64,000 bases of DNA from Pyropia yezoensis (Eukaryota; Rhodophyta; Bangiophyceae; Bangiales; Bangiaceae), in assembly GCA_009829735.1 (NCBI GenBank), contig CM020620.1, positions 24,712,020 through 24,776,019 of the forward strand. The letters run 5' to 3'. The notes beneath the pieces were generated by a model, which was given only the letters and a program-made list of their open reading frames with translations, had not been told where the DNA came from and searched no databases. Positions 49,001 through 57,948 of this stretch are shown here, piece by piece (position 1 is the stretch's first letter; each line of letters opens with the position of its first letter). Both the position numbers and the translations under genes were made by a program.

Positions 49001-49243
49001 CACATCCTGGCGACGCAAATCAAAGCACTGTACGTCCGCAGAGAGATGGCGTGTTGCAGCTGTGTAGGTAGTGCGCGCCGTGATGATGAAAGAAAACAGC
49101 TTGTCCAGTAGCCCGCGCGTATACACGAGCCAGCGTTTGCGCTTGTTCCGCCTCCGCATGTTGAACAAACCATGCTCCGCACCATCATACTCCACCGTCC
49201 GTAAGCAATCACTCTTGTCGCACTTCCAAGAGCCAACAACGAC
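46040..49243 (-). CDS. Zisupton/KDZ-type transposase with Ulp1 protease, exon 2
   Basis: Second exon, 1067 codons, of the gene whose exon 1 is 61693-60224. It opens with VVVGSWKCDKSDCLRTVEYDG and GLFNMRRRNKRK, continuing the region before the transposase core. The KDZ/Zisupton-type core includes VCPHVITLGFRCLFRAES (about 47690), VIFYDVACKLDKN with the likely second Asp (about 47600), CILDRPH and HSCSPVY, and TQAAEVSHS with the likely Glu followed by MSPVTYMVHKMA (about 47430). The C-terminal 250 residues form a Ulp1/SENP (C48) cysteine protease: RWLNDEIMNSF, NHWIAVIIN (His), VVLYDPL (Asp), PKQMDAVSCGV (Gln and catalytic Cys). The protease may act on SUMO-like tags; a Ulp1 domain next to the transposase is known in Zisupton-type elements. 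No stop or frameshift was found. Confidence 0.85.
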   Translation of the reverse strand, partial: VVVGSWKCDKSDCLRTVEYDGAEHGLFNMRRRNKRKRWLVYTRGLLDKLFSFIITARTTYTAATRHLSADVQCFDLRRQDVVKLGTAMLRAFVITPETGRCTLCGPDPEFIIIDGQAIGCTDPDDAQPVRVEVECPVLDIPATKLCVVEDPGLRAALTKVLRSSAALTETQIKLLRKWHDDMMTHERPTTGGSAAYIFFTFFPLGSDAPRRDAAPDAVVPDGSDRHDPHPSAGAAQSARSRKRTAEGSKRTLEASLKLGANGELTLGGSGPPAIQKCETWRDRTGICAPNFRQYHRDDDGTWLAAMPFLQAMLAETVSGMFQAHDEDAVRLAANTLRLLPAGAWREVTDALDGVGFVSSFIGQLAPVIDADARFRVALGQLLRAAVDVENSIDKAFDKAARSPETQARGARNAHYCDKWGATPTPSDFREWLATQAGIDAAALDDPTVCFEYFADLRRVRPGVKDSEAAKRRVGYRGKERHAADMEGELDACMKAFSIKCGLTQGVFNVVCPHVITLGFRCLFRAESVGEALSVVLERFPKLPKVIFYDVACKLDKNALRRVRPILRTHGVRCILDRPHSITHSCSPVYMPDESLGSTAGVATQAAEVSHSIAVANRTSLAYMSPVTYMVHKMAQVAMMNVRKLHRLSQDSITAENDHVPLAPFYHSHLSRDCVRGSSCICQTTAAPPRTIDGVISARLGAVSLYPRGSSERLGPGEVVAGADPSVSAGRLVGHAGPVVNEEQHNQYVDRSTHAGTLVEPGVSPLDKTPASTGRGPSFDPLSTSLLTVPEADFVLSFTDGREASSAVRPSNKASAVLLVSDFLLLCSGRWLNDEIMNSFVALINDRDVKARCARSAIPSLTERVSLPPDAPVLPRTHMFNTYFFSRMVERTRPYDYAGVQNWGRKSNLHMDDVDIIIVPINVDSNHWIAVIINIRDRSVVLYDPLMGSGQERFISHLRRWVTDEVGQHLGQEAALDWGVEQWPVSDGRDLPKQMDAVSCGVLAVADCFAVGAAAAFSHFDIHVLRNRVAIALFHDDLTMTGTCDSPRSTVRDQYDVRVSPIAPLPDP

Positions 49244-49374
49244 CTGAATACAAAGCAACAAGGAATGCAAAACGCAGATCCAAAGAAAGTGACAGTCCAG
49301 ACCAGACAAGCAAGTCAGAATATGAGAAACTCAGCGCTCGGCGATAACCTGAAATCTTCCAAAACAGACAGTGT

Positions 49375-49379
49375 GGACA
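49375..49379 (+). repeat. Target site duplication of element 2 (left)
   Basis: GGACA precedes the 5' LTR and is repeated at 60180-60184 after the 3' LTR. Confidence 0.92.
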
Positions 49380-49742
49380 TGTAGCAATATGGTTGTCCGT
49401 ATTGTGACCCTAATATTAGGGGGGCTACTTCTAATCCTTAACTTTCAATTTGAGAGTCCGTACTGGTCACGGTATCTATAAGTTACGTACGACCAGAGGG
49501 ACTTCCATCTTGGGGTGGAGGGTAGTTAGTAGTGTCTCCGAGGGTTTATAACGAGGGGGCCGGCGGCGAATCCACCGCCGGCCAAGGTAGAACAACAAAC
49601 CCCTCCCATTTGGGCTCCCATCTTGGTCCCGTGGCTTGCGCTCCAAGGACAGCAACCTTGGCCTCCCGGTGACGTTGGTGCCGATCCCCCTTGGTGAGTG
49701 TTCCCTGAGAGTGGACGTGCGACGGATCCCTATTGTGCTACA
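49380..49742 (+). repeat. Element 2 5' LTR (363 bp)
   Basis: Begins TGTAGCAATATGG and ends ATTGTGCTACA. It contains TTG|GTGAGT (donor at 49694), as in element 1. Confidence 0.95.
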
Positions 49743-49743
49743 T

Positions 49744-49761
49744 TGGTGGAGCAGCAGGGGA
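49744..49761 (+). other. Element 2 primer-binding site
   Basis: TGGTGGAGCAGCAGGGGA starts one base after the LTR and resembles the site of element 1. Confidence 0.7.
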
Positions 49762-49967
49762 CGGGTTTCCGTCACCCTTGTGGTGACGCCGTCTTCGGCC
49801 CTGGCACACGGATAGGGATCCGGTCCTTTTCTTGTACTCGTGGTGTTGCGACCTGTTCGATTGTGTTGAGCTTTTACCCTTGACTGTGACCTACTGTTAC
49901 TCTCCCCAATCTACCCCCTCGCTCTCTTATTCGTGGTGATTGTTACGTCGGTTGACTGATTGTGACT

Positions 49968-52148
49968 ATGTCTGCCCAAGAGACGGGGAACGTTCAAGAT
50001 GACGGATCGGCGTCGACGCCGACTCCGGAGGTGACTACGGGAACCGGGATCGGGAACCCGATCGACAACATTGAGACGCCAATGCTCTCCGGTGCCGGAT
50101 CGACGTTTGGCACGGCTCGGACGGCAGGAGGCGGGGTTCCGCCGCAACTGTCATCGACCGACCTCACTCCGCCGCCTCCTTCACCAGGGGATTCCCTGAT
50201 GGCATCATTGGCCCGCATCGAGGCCCGGTTTTCCGGACTCGACGCTCGCCAGGAGCGGACGAAGGACGCAATGGCAGTGTTGATGTCAACACGCCACACG
50301 ACGGGACCCCGTCGTGTTCCTCCCACACCGGTACGGTTTGAACCGGCCGGACTACTTTCGGAGTCCACCAGGGTCGACCCCGGTGCAGCAGCTCCCGGAC
50401 AACCCCCGGACACAATGGGGTATGGATCCGACTCGTCGGCAGAGTTGGAACGGAGTCACACGGAGCGATACGCTCGGAGCACCCGAAGCGGACTCCGCGG
50501 ACACGACCCGGCGGATACTTACGCCGGGGGAGAGTCGGTTATTGGGGGAGGGGGTACCCTCTCACAGTACCCCCACGACGAAGGAGGCCAGGCAACTCGG
50601 GTCCCCGAGGTACCGACGCCTGAAGTACCACCTTCAGTGGTGGAAGCTATGACCGCGCAGGTAACTGCGAGCCTACTGAAGCGGATGGAGTCCGATGAGT
50701 TTGCTCATCAACTGGCTAAGCGACTGGATATCCAGGACGCTGACACGGAGATCGTCAACGAGGTCTTCCGGTCGGTTCTTACTCCGGAACGTTATCGTTT
50801 GGAGGACCGCTCTACCACCGTATCGGAATCGATGCGTAATACGTCGCATCGAGCGATTCGCTCTATGCAGACCCTTATGAAGGGAGTCCCTATGTTCGGG
50901 GGCCCCAACGGACGTCCGTTGGCAGTCATTGGCTTCTTGACTAGCTTCAAGGCAGCCGCGGACAAGGCGCTCGTCAACGAGGGGCTGGCCCTGGAGATCC
51001 TCCCGTTCTTTGTTGATGAACGGGTGCGAGGCATTCTTCGCCAGGCATCCCCGATGCCGGGAATGAGGGTCGCGGCCACCCCCATGGATTACCGTGGGAT
51101 ATTGAAGGAGCTGCTTAGCAGCTACCTCAGTGAGGACAAGTGCGAGGACCACTATCGGGCCCTTCGCACTGCCACCGCCCAGTCCTGGGAGGATGAAGAG
51201 ATGTTTGGACGCCGGATCCAAGAGCTCGACTACGAGCTGGGGAAGCTCCTCGGAGAAGGGGAGCTACGGGCCATCCTGTTCGCAGGAGTACCCAACTACG
51301 TGCGGATATCCGCACGGGGCGCCAACACGGCACGGACGAACTTCAGTCGACTGATGCATATGTGCAAGTCCCTAGGGGACGCCTACCGGGTTCTACACCC
51401 GGAGTGTGCCTTGGCCCAGCCCAAGGGTGAGGGAGGCAAGCCCAGTCTTACCCCGGTACCGAGGCAAGAGAAGGTGGAACGTAAGGCCGCACCAGTACTG
51501 GTGGCGACCGAACATACCCCGACGGGTGAGGATGAACCTCTAGTCGACCAACAGGGCCACCTGTTGCTACCGGCGACGCCGGTGATTGATGAACATGGTA
51601 CGGTAGCGTACATCGCCCCGGCTGGAACCCAGTTCCAGGTCAACGAAGGGACGGGACGGCGCGTCCCGTATGTGCGGACTACGGGGTACTCCCCGGTGAC
51701 GGGTAACCCTCACCAACCCTTGCCAACATGGGCGGTGCGCACGGAGGCACCCCCGCAGATTGCGGGCCGACCCAACCGGTTGGGGGAGTCCATGTTCCGG
51801 TTGACCCAAGGACCCAAGGCCTACCAGGGAGCAGGCACTCGGGCGCCCGAGGGAGGCAACCGCAGCTACGGGGCTACCCCGATGCGAACTCAAGGGGGGA
51901 CCGGCACGTCCGGATGTATGTTGTGCGGAGATCCCCAGCACTGGGTGTCTTCCTGCCCACTCATCCCCGAGGAGTCTCGGCGGGCAGCGGCGCAACGCAA
52001 GGCATCCACAGGGGGGTATCCCGCCAGAGCACCCGGACCCGCACCGGGTAGGCAGCCAGCTCCTGGTGGAGTACTGTCCGTCGAAGAGGCACCTCCTCAG
52101 CCGGATGGCCCGGCTGACAGCACCCTACCAAGGGCGGGAAACGAGTAA
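49968..52148 (+). CDS. gag: Element 2 Gag
   Basis: Structural protein of 726 residues from ATG 49968 (MSAQETGNV). The open frame extends two codons upstream only through GTG. The first 230 residues are Pro/Ser/Gly-rich. A capsid-like helical region spans about 235-480 (for example VVEAMTAQVTASLLKRM, then VIGFLTSFKAAADKALV). A CCHC zinc knuckle lies near residue 647, C-ML-C-GDPQ-H-WVSS-C. The protein ends PRAGNE before TAA. As in element 1, the last codons carry G GGA AAC. Confidence 0.92.
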   Translation: MSAQETGNVQDDGSASTPTPEVTTGTGIGNPIDNIETPMLSGAGSTFGTARTAGGGVPPQLSSTDLTPPPPSPGDSLMASLARIEARFSGLDARQERTKDAMAVLMSTRHTTGPRRVPPTPVRFEPAGLLSESTRVDPGAAAPGQPPDTMGYGSDSSAELERSHTERYARSTRSGLRGHDPADTYAGGESVIGGGGTLSQYPHDEGGQATRVPEVPTPEVPPSVVEAMTAQVTASLLKRMESDEFAHQLAKRLDIQDADTEIVNEVFRSVLTPERYRLEDRSTTVSESMRNTSHRAIRSMQTLMKGVPMFGGPNGRPLAVIGFLTSFKAAADKALVNEGLALEILPFFVDERVRGILRQASPMPGMRVAATPMDYRGILKELLSSYLSEDKCEDHYRALRTATAQSWEDEEMFGRRIQELDYELGKLLGEGELRAILFAGVPNYVRISARGANTARTNFSRLMHMCKSLGDAYRVLHPECALAQPKGEGGKPSLTPVPRQEKVERKAAPVLVATEHTPTGEDEPLVDQQGHLLLPATPVIDEHGTVAYIAPAGTQFQVNEGTGRRVPYVRTTGYSPVTGNPHQPLPTWAVRTEAPPQIAGRPNRLGESMFRLTQGPKAYQGAGTRAPEGGNRSYGATPMRTQGGTGTSGCMLCGDPQHWVSSCPLIPEESRRAAAQRKASTGGYPARAPGPAPGRQPAPGGVLSVEEAPPQPDGPADSTLPRAGNE

Positions 52149-52198
52149 GAGGAAGGACGACCGGGGGGCGCTGGGGTAACCCAAGCAAGCCACCCCGG
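52136..52198 (+). promoter_or_regulatory. -1 ribosomal frameshift signal, gag to pol (element 2)
   Basis: Heptamer G GGA AAC at 52136-52142 is in the gag frame, six bases before the end of the stop codon. The -1 frame is open from here through pol with no ATG nearby, so pol needs frameshifting. Downstream, CCGGGG (52161-52166) can pair with CCCCGG (52193-52198), enclosing a TGGG-GTAA-CCCA hairpin. The 18-nt spacer is longer than usual, so the true stimulator may be a different fold. Confidence 0.72.
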
Positions 52199-55100
52199 AG
52201 TACCGCGGGGAAAGCCCCACGGAGAGCGCGGTTGAGCCGGCGCCGCATCAACCCCCGGGTACACCTTCCGGCCCCAACGACACGGCGTCAGGGGATTGAT
52301 GACCAACCTCCAAGGTTGGGAGGAGAGGACGGGATGCCCCGTCACGTTGAACCAGCCAAGGGTCCTGTCCAGGATGCCCGAGCCACACCGGATATCGGTG
52401 TAGGCCACGTACTGTTCACCTTGGAAAACTTCAAGGTATCAGCTACACTGGGGGTTGACCCCCAGTCGACACGATCGTACTACCCTGTACTGGATACAGG
52501 GGCTGGACCCAACCTTATCCGGAAGGACACCCTCCCGGACAAGTGGCTTCCGCGAGTCAGAGTGACTCGGGGACCCACCATCAAGGACGCGAATGGTCGC
52601 CTCATTCGTACGACCGCAGCGATGTCGCTGCTGGTTACCATCGGGGAACTGACTACGGAAGTTGACTTCCTGGTATGTGAGACCCTATCGGTGCCCTGCA
52701 TACTGGGATGCACCTTCATCAACGTTCACGTCGATGCAATCCGGCCAGGCCGGAGGACCGTCGAGCTGCAAGAAGCCGACGGGACGAAGCGAGGACATAC
52801 GGCTATCGTCAGGGACCTGACGCTACAAGGGAGCCACGTTAACGTGGCTGAGGTGTACGCAAGCGTCGAGCCGAAGACACTTCGGTTGGCCAAGCGAACT
52901 CGCTTTGAGCCGTTGTCGGAGACAGTCCTCCCGGTTAACTGTGACCTCGCAGGCATCTGCAGAGTCCAGTCCAACCTGCGGACGTACAAGCGCCATGGGT
53001 TGACCATGGCCAACGGTCTCATAGACCTCCCAGCAGGAGGGTCGTCCCTCCTAGTGATGGCGAACTATCGCCGTAAGGCAGTCACCCTCCCGAAGGGAAC
53101 TATCCTCGGGATTGCCGAACTCTACGAAGGAGATATCCTTACCCCTGACAAGGAAGGTCACGTGGAGCCACTTGAGGTGCTGGCGGTCGCCGAGACCACC
53201 GAGCGACAGCAACCCGATGACGGGAAGCCTAGTCGACCATCATTACCGGCGGATATTCCGCCGAAGGACCAAGAAGCATTGAAGGCACTGGCTGAGGCTG
53301 ACCTCGACCACCTTCCCCCTTCGGTAGCCGAAGGGGTACGACGGATGCTTAGAAAGCATGACGTCATGTGGACAGGCGGGGCCTTGGGTACCATTGGGGC
53401 AACCCAACATCGTATAGACCTGGTACCAGGCGCACGACCCGCCCGGTCACAACCGCACCGAGCGGGACCTATGCAACGAGAGATCGTTGATGGAGAAGTG
53501 AAGAGGATGAGCGAAGCGAAGGTGATACGACCTTCGATGTCGGAGTGGGGTGCCCCAGTCGTTATCGTACCGAAGAAGGATCAAACCCCTCGGTTTTGCA
53601 TCGATTATCGACGCCTCAACTTGGTTACCAAGAAGGACTCATACCCTTTACCAAGGATGGATGAATGCATCGACTCCCTGGGGGAAGCTACGGTGTTTAC
53701 CACCATCGACTGCAATGCCGGATACTGGCAGATCCCGGTGGCGGACGAGGATATCCCCAAGACGGCATTCGTCTGTCACAGTGGAGTGTACGAGTTCCTA
53801 AGGATGCCCTTCGGATTGTCCAACGCCCCCGCTACCTTCCAGCGGGCTATCGACATTATACTGTCGGGGGTGAAGTGGCGTAACTGCCTAGTGTACCTCG
53901 ATGACGTCATCGTATTCTCGCGTCACATGGATGACCATGTGCAACATGTTGACGAGGTACTCACCCTCTTGAGGAACGCCGGGGTAACCCTGCGTCTGAA
54001 GAAGTGCGCCTTCTTCCAACAGACGGTCGAGTATCTAGGCCACCAGATAACCCCTGGTAAACTAGGGGTACTCGAAGCCAATACCCGGGCACTCCGGGAT
54101 GCTCGGTTCCCTAACACCCAGACGCAGCTCAAGAGCTTCCTGGGAATGTGCAATGTATACCGACGGTTCGTCAAGGACTTCGCTCGGATAGCTAAACCGT
54201 TAACGGTTCTTACGAGCAGTACCTTACCCAAGGTACTCCAACCCCCTTCGCCTAGCGAAGAGGAAGCATTCGAGTCGCTGAAGCGAGCCCTACTAGCCCC
54301 ACCCGTCCTTGCGTTACCGCACAGACGGGGTACCTTCGTCATCGATGTCGATGCGTGCGACACCCAAGTGGGATGCACCCTGTTACAGGGGGACACGTTG
54401 ATCGGTTCCGATAACGTTATCCCGGACCTACGTCCGGTAGGGTACTTCAGCCGGACACTCAACCCGGCTGAGCGTAACTATAGTGCCACCGAGCGTGAAT
54501 GCCTCGGAGTTATATGGGCAGTGCAACTGCTCCGCCCATACCTGGAGGGCTCCAGGTTCATCGTGAGGTCCGACCACGAACCCCTACGATGGTTCCTCAA
54601 CCTTGGTGACAAGGATTCCGATAGCCATGGGAGGCTAGCCCGATGGAGGCTGAAGATGGCCGAGCACGACTACCGCACGGTGTATAAGGCTGGGTCAACC
54701 CACCATCTCGGAGACGCATTGTCTCGACTCGACACCCCGAGCGGGGATACCCGCCCGGTGGACGAGGACATCCCGGTGGTACCGGTGTGCATGGTGGGTA
54801 ATGCTACCCAAGGTATGGTTGACCATACCATGGCACACCTTGCGTGCCCATTGACCCTCGCGGACTTCCGCGAGGCACAGGCCAATGACGATGACTGTAG
54901 ACATCATCGTGCTAACCTCCTGGCCGGTACGGCCGGCATCTTCTCCGAGAACGAAGACGGACTCATATACCGGCGGGCACCCGCCGATGGACGACATCAA
55001 GTCGTGGTTCCCGTGTCCTTACGGCAAGCCGTCATGGAACGAGAACATGAGAACCCTACAGCCGGACACCCGGGGGGTTCACGTATGTTCGCAGCAATGC

Positions 55101-56323
55101 GAAGGTTCTTCTACTGGCCAGCAATGGCCGTCGACGTGGTCGACCACGTAAGGGGATGCCACCCCTGTGCACGTAACCGCATGAGTCTACATAGGCAGGC
55201 GTCTGCCATGAAGCTATTCCCACCTGATGGGCCCAACGAGCAGGTCGCTATCGACATACTCGGGCCACTTCCGATAACGGAAGAAGGGAACAGGTACATC
55301 CTGGTCATGTCTGACCGGTTCACTAAACTGTCAAGAGCGGCAGCCATCCCGAATGATACGGCATACACGATCATGAACGCAGTGGTTGACCACTGGATCA
55401 GTGCATACGGAGTCATGAAGCAACTCCTCTCCGATAACGGAGCAAACCTTACGTCGGCATTCTGCACTAAGGTCCTGGGCATGTTCGGTATCGAACCACG
55501 TCGGGCATCCGACTACCACCCGCAGTCCAACGGGCAGGTGGAGCGGTTCAACCGCACCATCGTAAAGATGCTACAGTGCTACGTGGCCGAGCACACGAAC
55601 ACTTGGGACAGGCTTCTGTCCGTACTCACCCTGGCATACAATGCCAGGCCACATCGGAGCACAAACATCGCCCCACTGGAGTGGGTCATGCCACTAGGCG
55701 TCGGTAACCTGACGCTGCCACCCGGCAGGTGCACTCGGTATGATACACCGAAGGGCCGACCGGCCGAACGCATCCACCTAGCTTGGTTGGCCAAGCTATC
55801 GTGGATGGTTCCTAAACTCAAGGGTGCCCTTGACAGAACACAACTTCGATATAAGAAGAACTTCGACGCCCGACTACGGGTGCGCAACGCAACCCTGATG
55901 ACAGGTGACTGGGTCTATATCAGACACCAGAAGTTCCGAGGGAACAAGCTTATGCAACCGGTCAAGGGACCGTACCAGATCCTCCACAGAGATGACCACT
56001 CTGTCATCCTGCACTCCGATACGGAGATCCAACGCATCAGTATGAATGATGTCACACCTGCTCCGAAGCCGGAACAGCCTCAGCCGGTACCGGCTGGGTT
56101 GCTACATGAAGCTCTTACAACCCACCGGTCAGATGACCCGGTGGGACCGGATGGGATTCCATACCAAGTAGAGAGCGTGGTCGGACATACCGACCCGGAC
56201 CTACCAGGACCCTGGTACGTCAAGGTTATGTGGGTCGGGTACGACTCACCCACCTGGGAACAGGCGGCAAATATACCCCGCCAACTCCTCATGCCTTATA
56301 TGAGGCGACGACGCCTACTGTAA
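52145..56323 (+). CDS. pol: Element 2 Pol polyprotein with chromodomain
   Basis: Read in the -1 frame after gag. The first start-like codon is TTG 52232, so I place the beginning at the frameshift. Domains, counted from 52232, are: protease PVLDTGAGPNLI (about 84); reverse transcriptase RFCIDYRRLN (about 453) and YLDDVIVFS (about 554); RNase H VIDVDACDTQVG (about 702) and GDALSRLD; integrase zinc finger (ENPTAGHPGG and CHPCARNR); integrase core AIDILGPLP (Asp), LSDNGANLTS (Asp) and NGQVERFNR (Glu); a GPY module (VKGPYQIL); and a C-terminal chromodomain-like end, YQVESVVGHTD then VKVMWVGYDSPTWEQA. The catalytic residues are intact and there is no internal stop. Product sizes depend on protease cuts that cannot be read here. 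Confidence 0.94.
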   Translation, partial: VRGRTTGGRWGNPSKPPRSTAGKAPRRARLSRRRINPRVHLPAPTTRRQGIDDQPPRLGGEDGMPRHVEPAKGPVQDARATPDIGVGHVLFTLENFKVSATLGVDPQSTRSYYPVLDTGAGPNLIRKDTLPDKWLPRVRVTRGPTIKDANGRLIRTTAAMSLLVTIGELTTEVDFLVCETLSVPCILGCTFINVHVDAIRPGRRTVELQEADGTKRGHTAIVRDLTLQGSHVNVAEVYASVEPKTLRLAKRTRFEPLSETVLPVNCDLAGICRVQSNLRTYKRHGLTMANGLIDLPAGGSSLLVMANYRRKAVTLPKGTILGIAELYEGDILTPDKEGHVEPLEVLAVAETTERQQPDDGKPSRPSLPADIPPKDQEALKALAEADLDHLPPSVAEGVRRMLRKHDVMWTGGALGTIGATQHRIDLVPGARPARSQPHRAGPMQREIVDGEVKRMSEAKVIRPSMSEWGAPVVIVPKKDQTPRFCIDYRRLNLVTKKDSYPLPRMDECIDSLGEATVFTTIDCNAGYWQIPVADEDIPKTAFVCHSGVYEFLRMPFGLSNAPATFQRAIDIILSGVKWRNCLVYLDDVIVFSRHMDDHVQHVDEVLTLLRNAGVTLRLKKCAFFQQTVEYLGHQITPGKLGVLEANTRALRDARFPNTQTQLKSFLGMCNVYRRFVKDFARIAKPLTVLTSSTLPKVLQPPSPSEEEAFESLKRALLAPPVLALPHRRGTFVIDVDACDTQVGCTLLQGDTLIGSDNVIPDLRPVGYFSRTLNPAERNYSATERECLGVIWAVQLLRPYLEGSRFIVRSDHEPLRWFLNLGDKDSDSHGRLARWRLKMAEHDYRTVYKAGSTHHLGDALSRLDTPSGDTRPVDEDIPVVPVCMVGNATQGMVDHTMAHLACPLTLADFREAQANDDDCRHHRANLLAGTAGIFSENEDGLIYRRAPADGRHQVVVPVSLRQAVMEREHENPTAGHPGGSRMFAAMRRFFYWPAMAVDVVDHVRGCHPCARNRMSLHRQASAMKLFPPDGPNEQVAIDILGPLPITEEGNRYILVMSDRFTKLSRAAAIPNDTAYTIMNAVVDHWISAYGVMKQLLSDNGANLTSAFCTKVLGMFGIEPRRASDYHPQSNGQVERFNRTIVKMLQCYVAEHTNTWDRLLSVLTLAYNARPHRSTNIAPLEWVMPLGVGNLTLPPGRCTRYDTPKGRPAERIHLAWLAKLSWMVPKLKGALDRTQLRYKKNFDARLRVRNATLMTGDWVYIRHQKFRGNKLMQPVKGPYQILHRDDHSVILHSDTEIQRISMNDVTPAPKPEQPQPVPAGLLHEALTTHRSDDPVGPDGIPYQVESVVGHTDPDLPGPWYVKVMWVGYDSPTWEQAANIPRQLLMPYMRRRRLL

Positions 56324-56779
56324 CAACCCAACCGACACCGACTTCGGCTGTTGGGGGGTGAGGCTTATACCTACTAAGTAGGGTGTGACATGGTTACGGC
56401 AGACTTAGGTTTCTAAGTCGAACCAAGCTTAGGTAACTAAGTAGAGCTAAGTTTAGGTAACTAAGTAAAAACCTGAACCTTAATAAGTTAACTTAAAGGT
56501 AAAGGCTAACTCCGATAATATCGAAGTAACTAGGGAGCTTACACGGGAGGATGACCTCCCCAAGCCAAGACGCAAAGTGAGGGAGGATAACCTCCCCAAG
56601 CATGAACCAACCGGAAGAAGTTGGACGGGAGGCAAGGCACCACTGAGCCAGAAGGGGTACCCCCCAGGCCAGCAAACAGAGGCAAGCAACGCCCCCAGCG
56701 GGGGATGAGTTTATACTCACTACTACCCGGCTACCATAAGGGTTGCCGGGGCCCTCTCCCTCACAAACAATAGCACTCC
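56324..56779. other. AT-rich spacer with 24-bp repeats
   Basis: Separates the convergent ends of pol and the antisense ORF. From 56404 a 24-bp unit (CTTAGGTAACTAAGTAGAGC and variants) is repeated three times, with many in-frame TAA and TAG codons on both strands. It may supply 3' ends for both transcripts. Confidence 0.6.
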
Positions 56780-57913
56780 TCAGTGGGTAGACCCACTGCC
56801 CGAGGGAGGCCACTCACGCGTAAGCGCGTATACCTCCGTGCTCCACCGGTCGGCAATGTCACGACGGTCGATCACCCGCGTTACCTCGGTGCATAGCTGG
56901 ACGAGGGTGCTGCGGCCAGCCTCCACGTCCTCCAGAGCTTTCTGGAGGCGGTCAAGCACGCCATCGAAGCAACGCGCTGACCCAACCAGCGCAGCACCGG
57001 GGGGGATATCCCCCCAGCTAACAGAGAGACACTCCCGCATTGCACGGACAACAAGGGCGTCAACGCCCTCATACCAGAGACGGGGACCCCCGTCATGTAG
57101 GACAGAGGCGGGAGGTGACACTGGCGCAGCCAGAGGAGCCACAGGAGCCGACACGGCTACCACCGGAGCCGGTGGCACCTGATACGAGGCCCGGTAGGAC
57201 CCTACCGAAGGGGCTCCACCGTAACCACGGCGGTACTCCGCCCGACGACGGGACACCTCACGCTCCCCACCCACAGAGCCCCACTCTCGGGGACGACGGC
57301 CAACCGCCGCCGGTATCGGGTTACCGAACCACGGGGCAAGGACCTGAAGAGGGTCATGGATAACCATGGGAATACCCAGGTCAGCAACAGCCTCGGTGGA
57401 TGCCCACCCATGGCAACTGGGCTCACCCGGCTGAGTACGCCGGACACGCAACGAGTGACGAGGCAAGGGGGAAGCCCCAGCCTGCGGGTCCCGGTACGGG
57501 GGAAGGGCCAACACCCCAGCCCAGTTCACGGCATCGTGAACAGCCAGCAAGGCTTCGAACTCCCGGGCCAACCCGGTCTTGGCGGCTATCTGATCCACGC
57601 CCAACTGCGCGATGTGCCGACGGACACCCGTCGGAAGATGAAACAGACGACCCTGCCGGCGGACGGACAGCAAGAAGGAGGAAGCCTGCCCGAGGGTAAC
57701 CTCAAGGGTGAAGGTACCCTGCAACGGGTGGACCGGTCGGGAGGCCAACACACTCCCGAAGTATCGGAGACAAGGGCCGGTGTCAAACCGGAAAGCAGGG
57801 GCGGGTTCCCACCCCTCCTGCCATAGCGGCGGACGCACGGGAGTGTATACAGGCGCACGACCGTTGCCGGTCTGCAACGCACACGGTATATCCGTGCGGA
57901 ACGCATCCGCCAT
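56780..57913 (-). CDS. Element 2 antisense ORF, distal half
   Basis: Open from TTG 57952. The first ATG is 57913 (MADAFRTD), giving about 377 residues. Blocks shared with the single antisense ORF of element 1 are: LRYFGSVLASRP against LVAYFGSVLRSS; GRLFHLPTGVRRHIAQLG against GYLWHLPPALVEGMETLG; VHDAVNWAGVLALPP against LHNRLDWAQLEPFL; and the C-terminal helical block TLVQLCTEVTRVIDRRD against SLAAEVTRLAVGHEF. The upstream half ends inside this frame (57949) and is -1 related, so the two may be one protein made by a frameshift, or one gene split by an indel. Function is unknown and no catalytic motif is seen. Confidence 0.65.
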   Translation of the reverse strand: MADAFRTDIPCALQTGNGRAPVYTPVRPPLWQEGWEPAPAFRFDTGPCLRYFGSVLASRPVHPLQGTFTLEVTLGQASSFLLSVRRQGRLFHLPTGVRRHIAQLGVDQIAAKTGLAREFEALLAVHDAVNWAGVLALPPYRDPQAGASPLPRHSLRVRRTQPGEPSCHGWASTEAVADLGIPMVIHDPLQVLAPWFGNPIPAAVGRRPREWGSVGGEREVSRRRAEYRRGYGGAPSVGSYRASYQVPPAPVVAVSAPVAPLAAPVSPPASVLHDGGPRLWYEGVDALVVRAMRECLSVSWGDIPPGAALVGSARCFDGVLDRLQKALEDVEAGRSTLVQLCTEVTRVIDRRDIADRWSTEVYALTREWPPSGSGSTH

Positions 57914-57948
57914 GACACCATGGTTACGTCGCCAGCTTGACGCCGACT

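Noticed and set aside
46985-49067. Plus-strand frames of up to 352 codons opposite the transposase exon
   Set aside because: They lie within the coding exon of a clearly recognised protein and have no motif.
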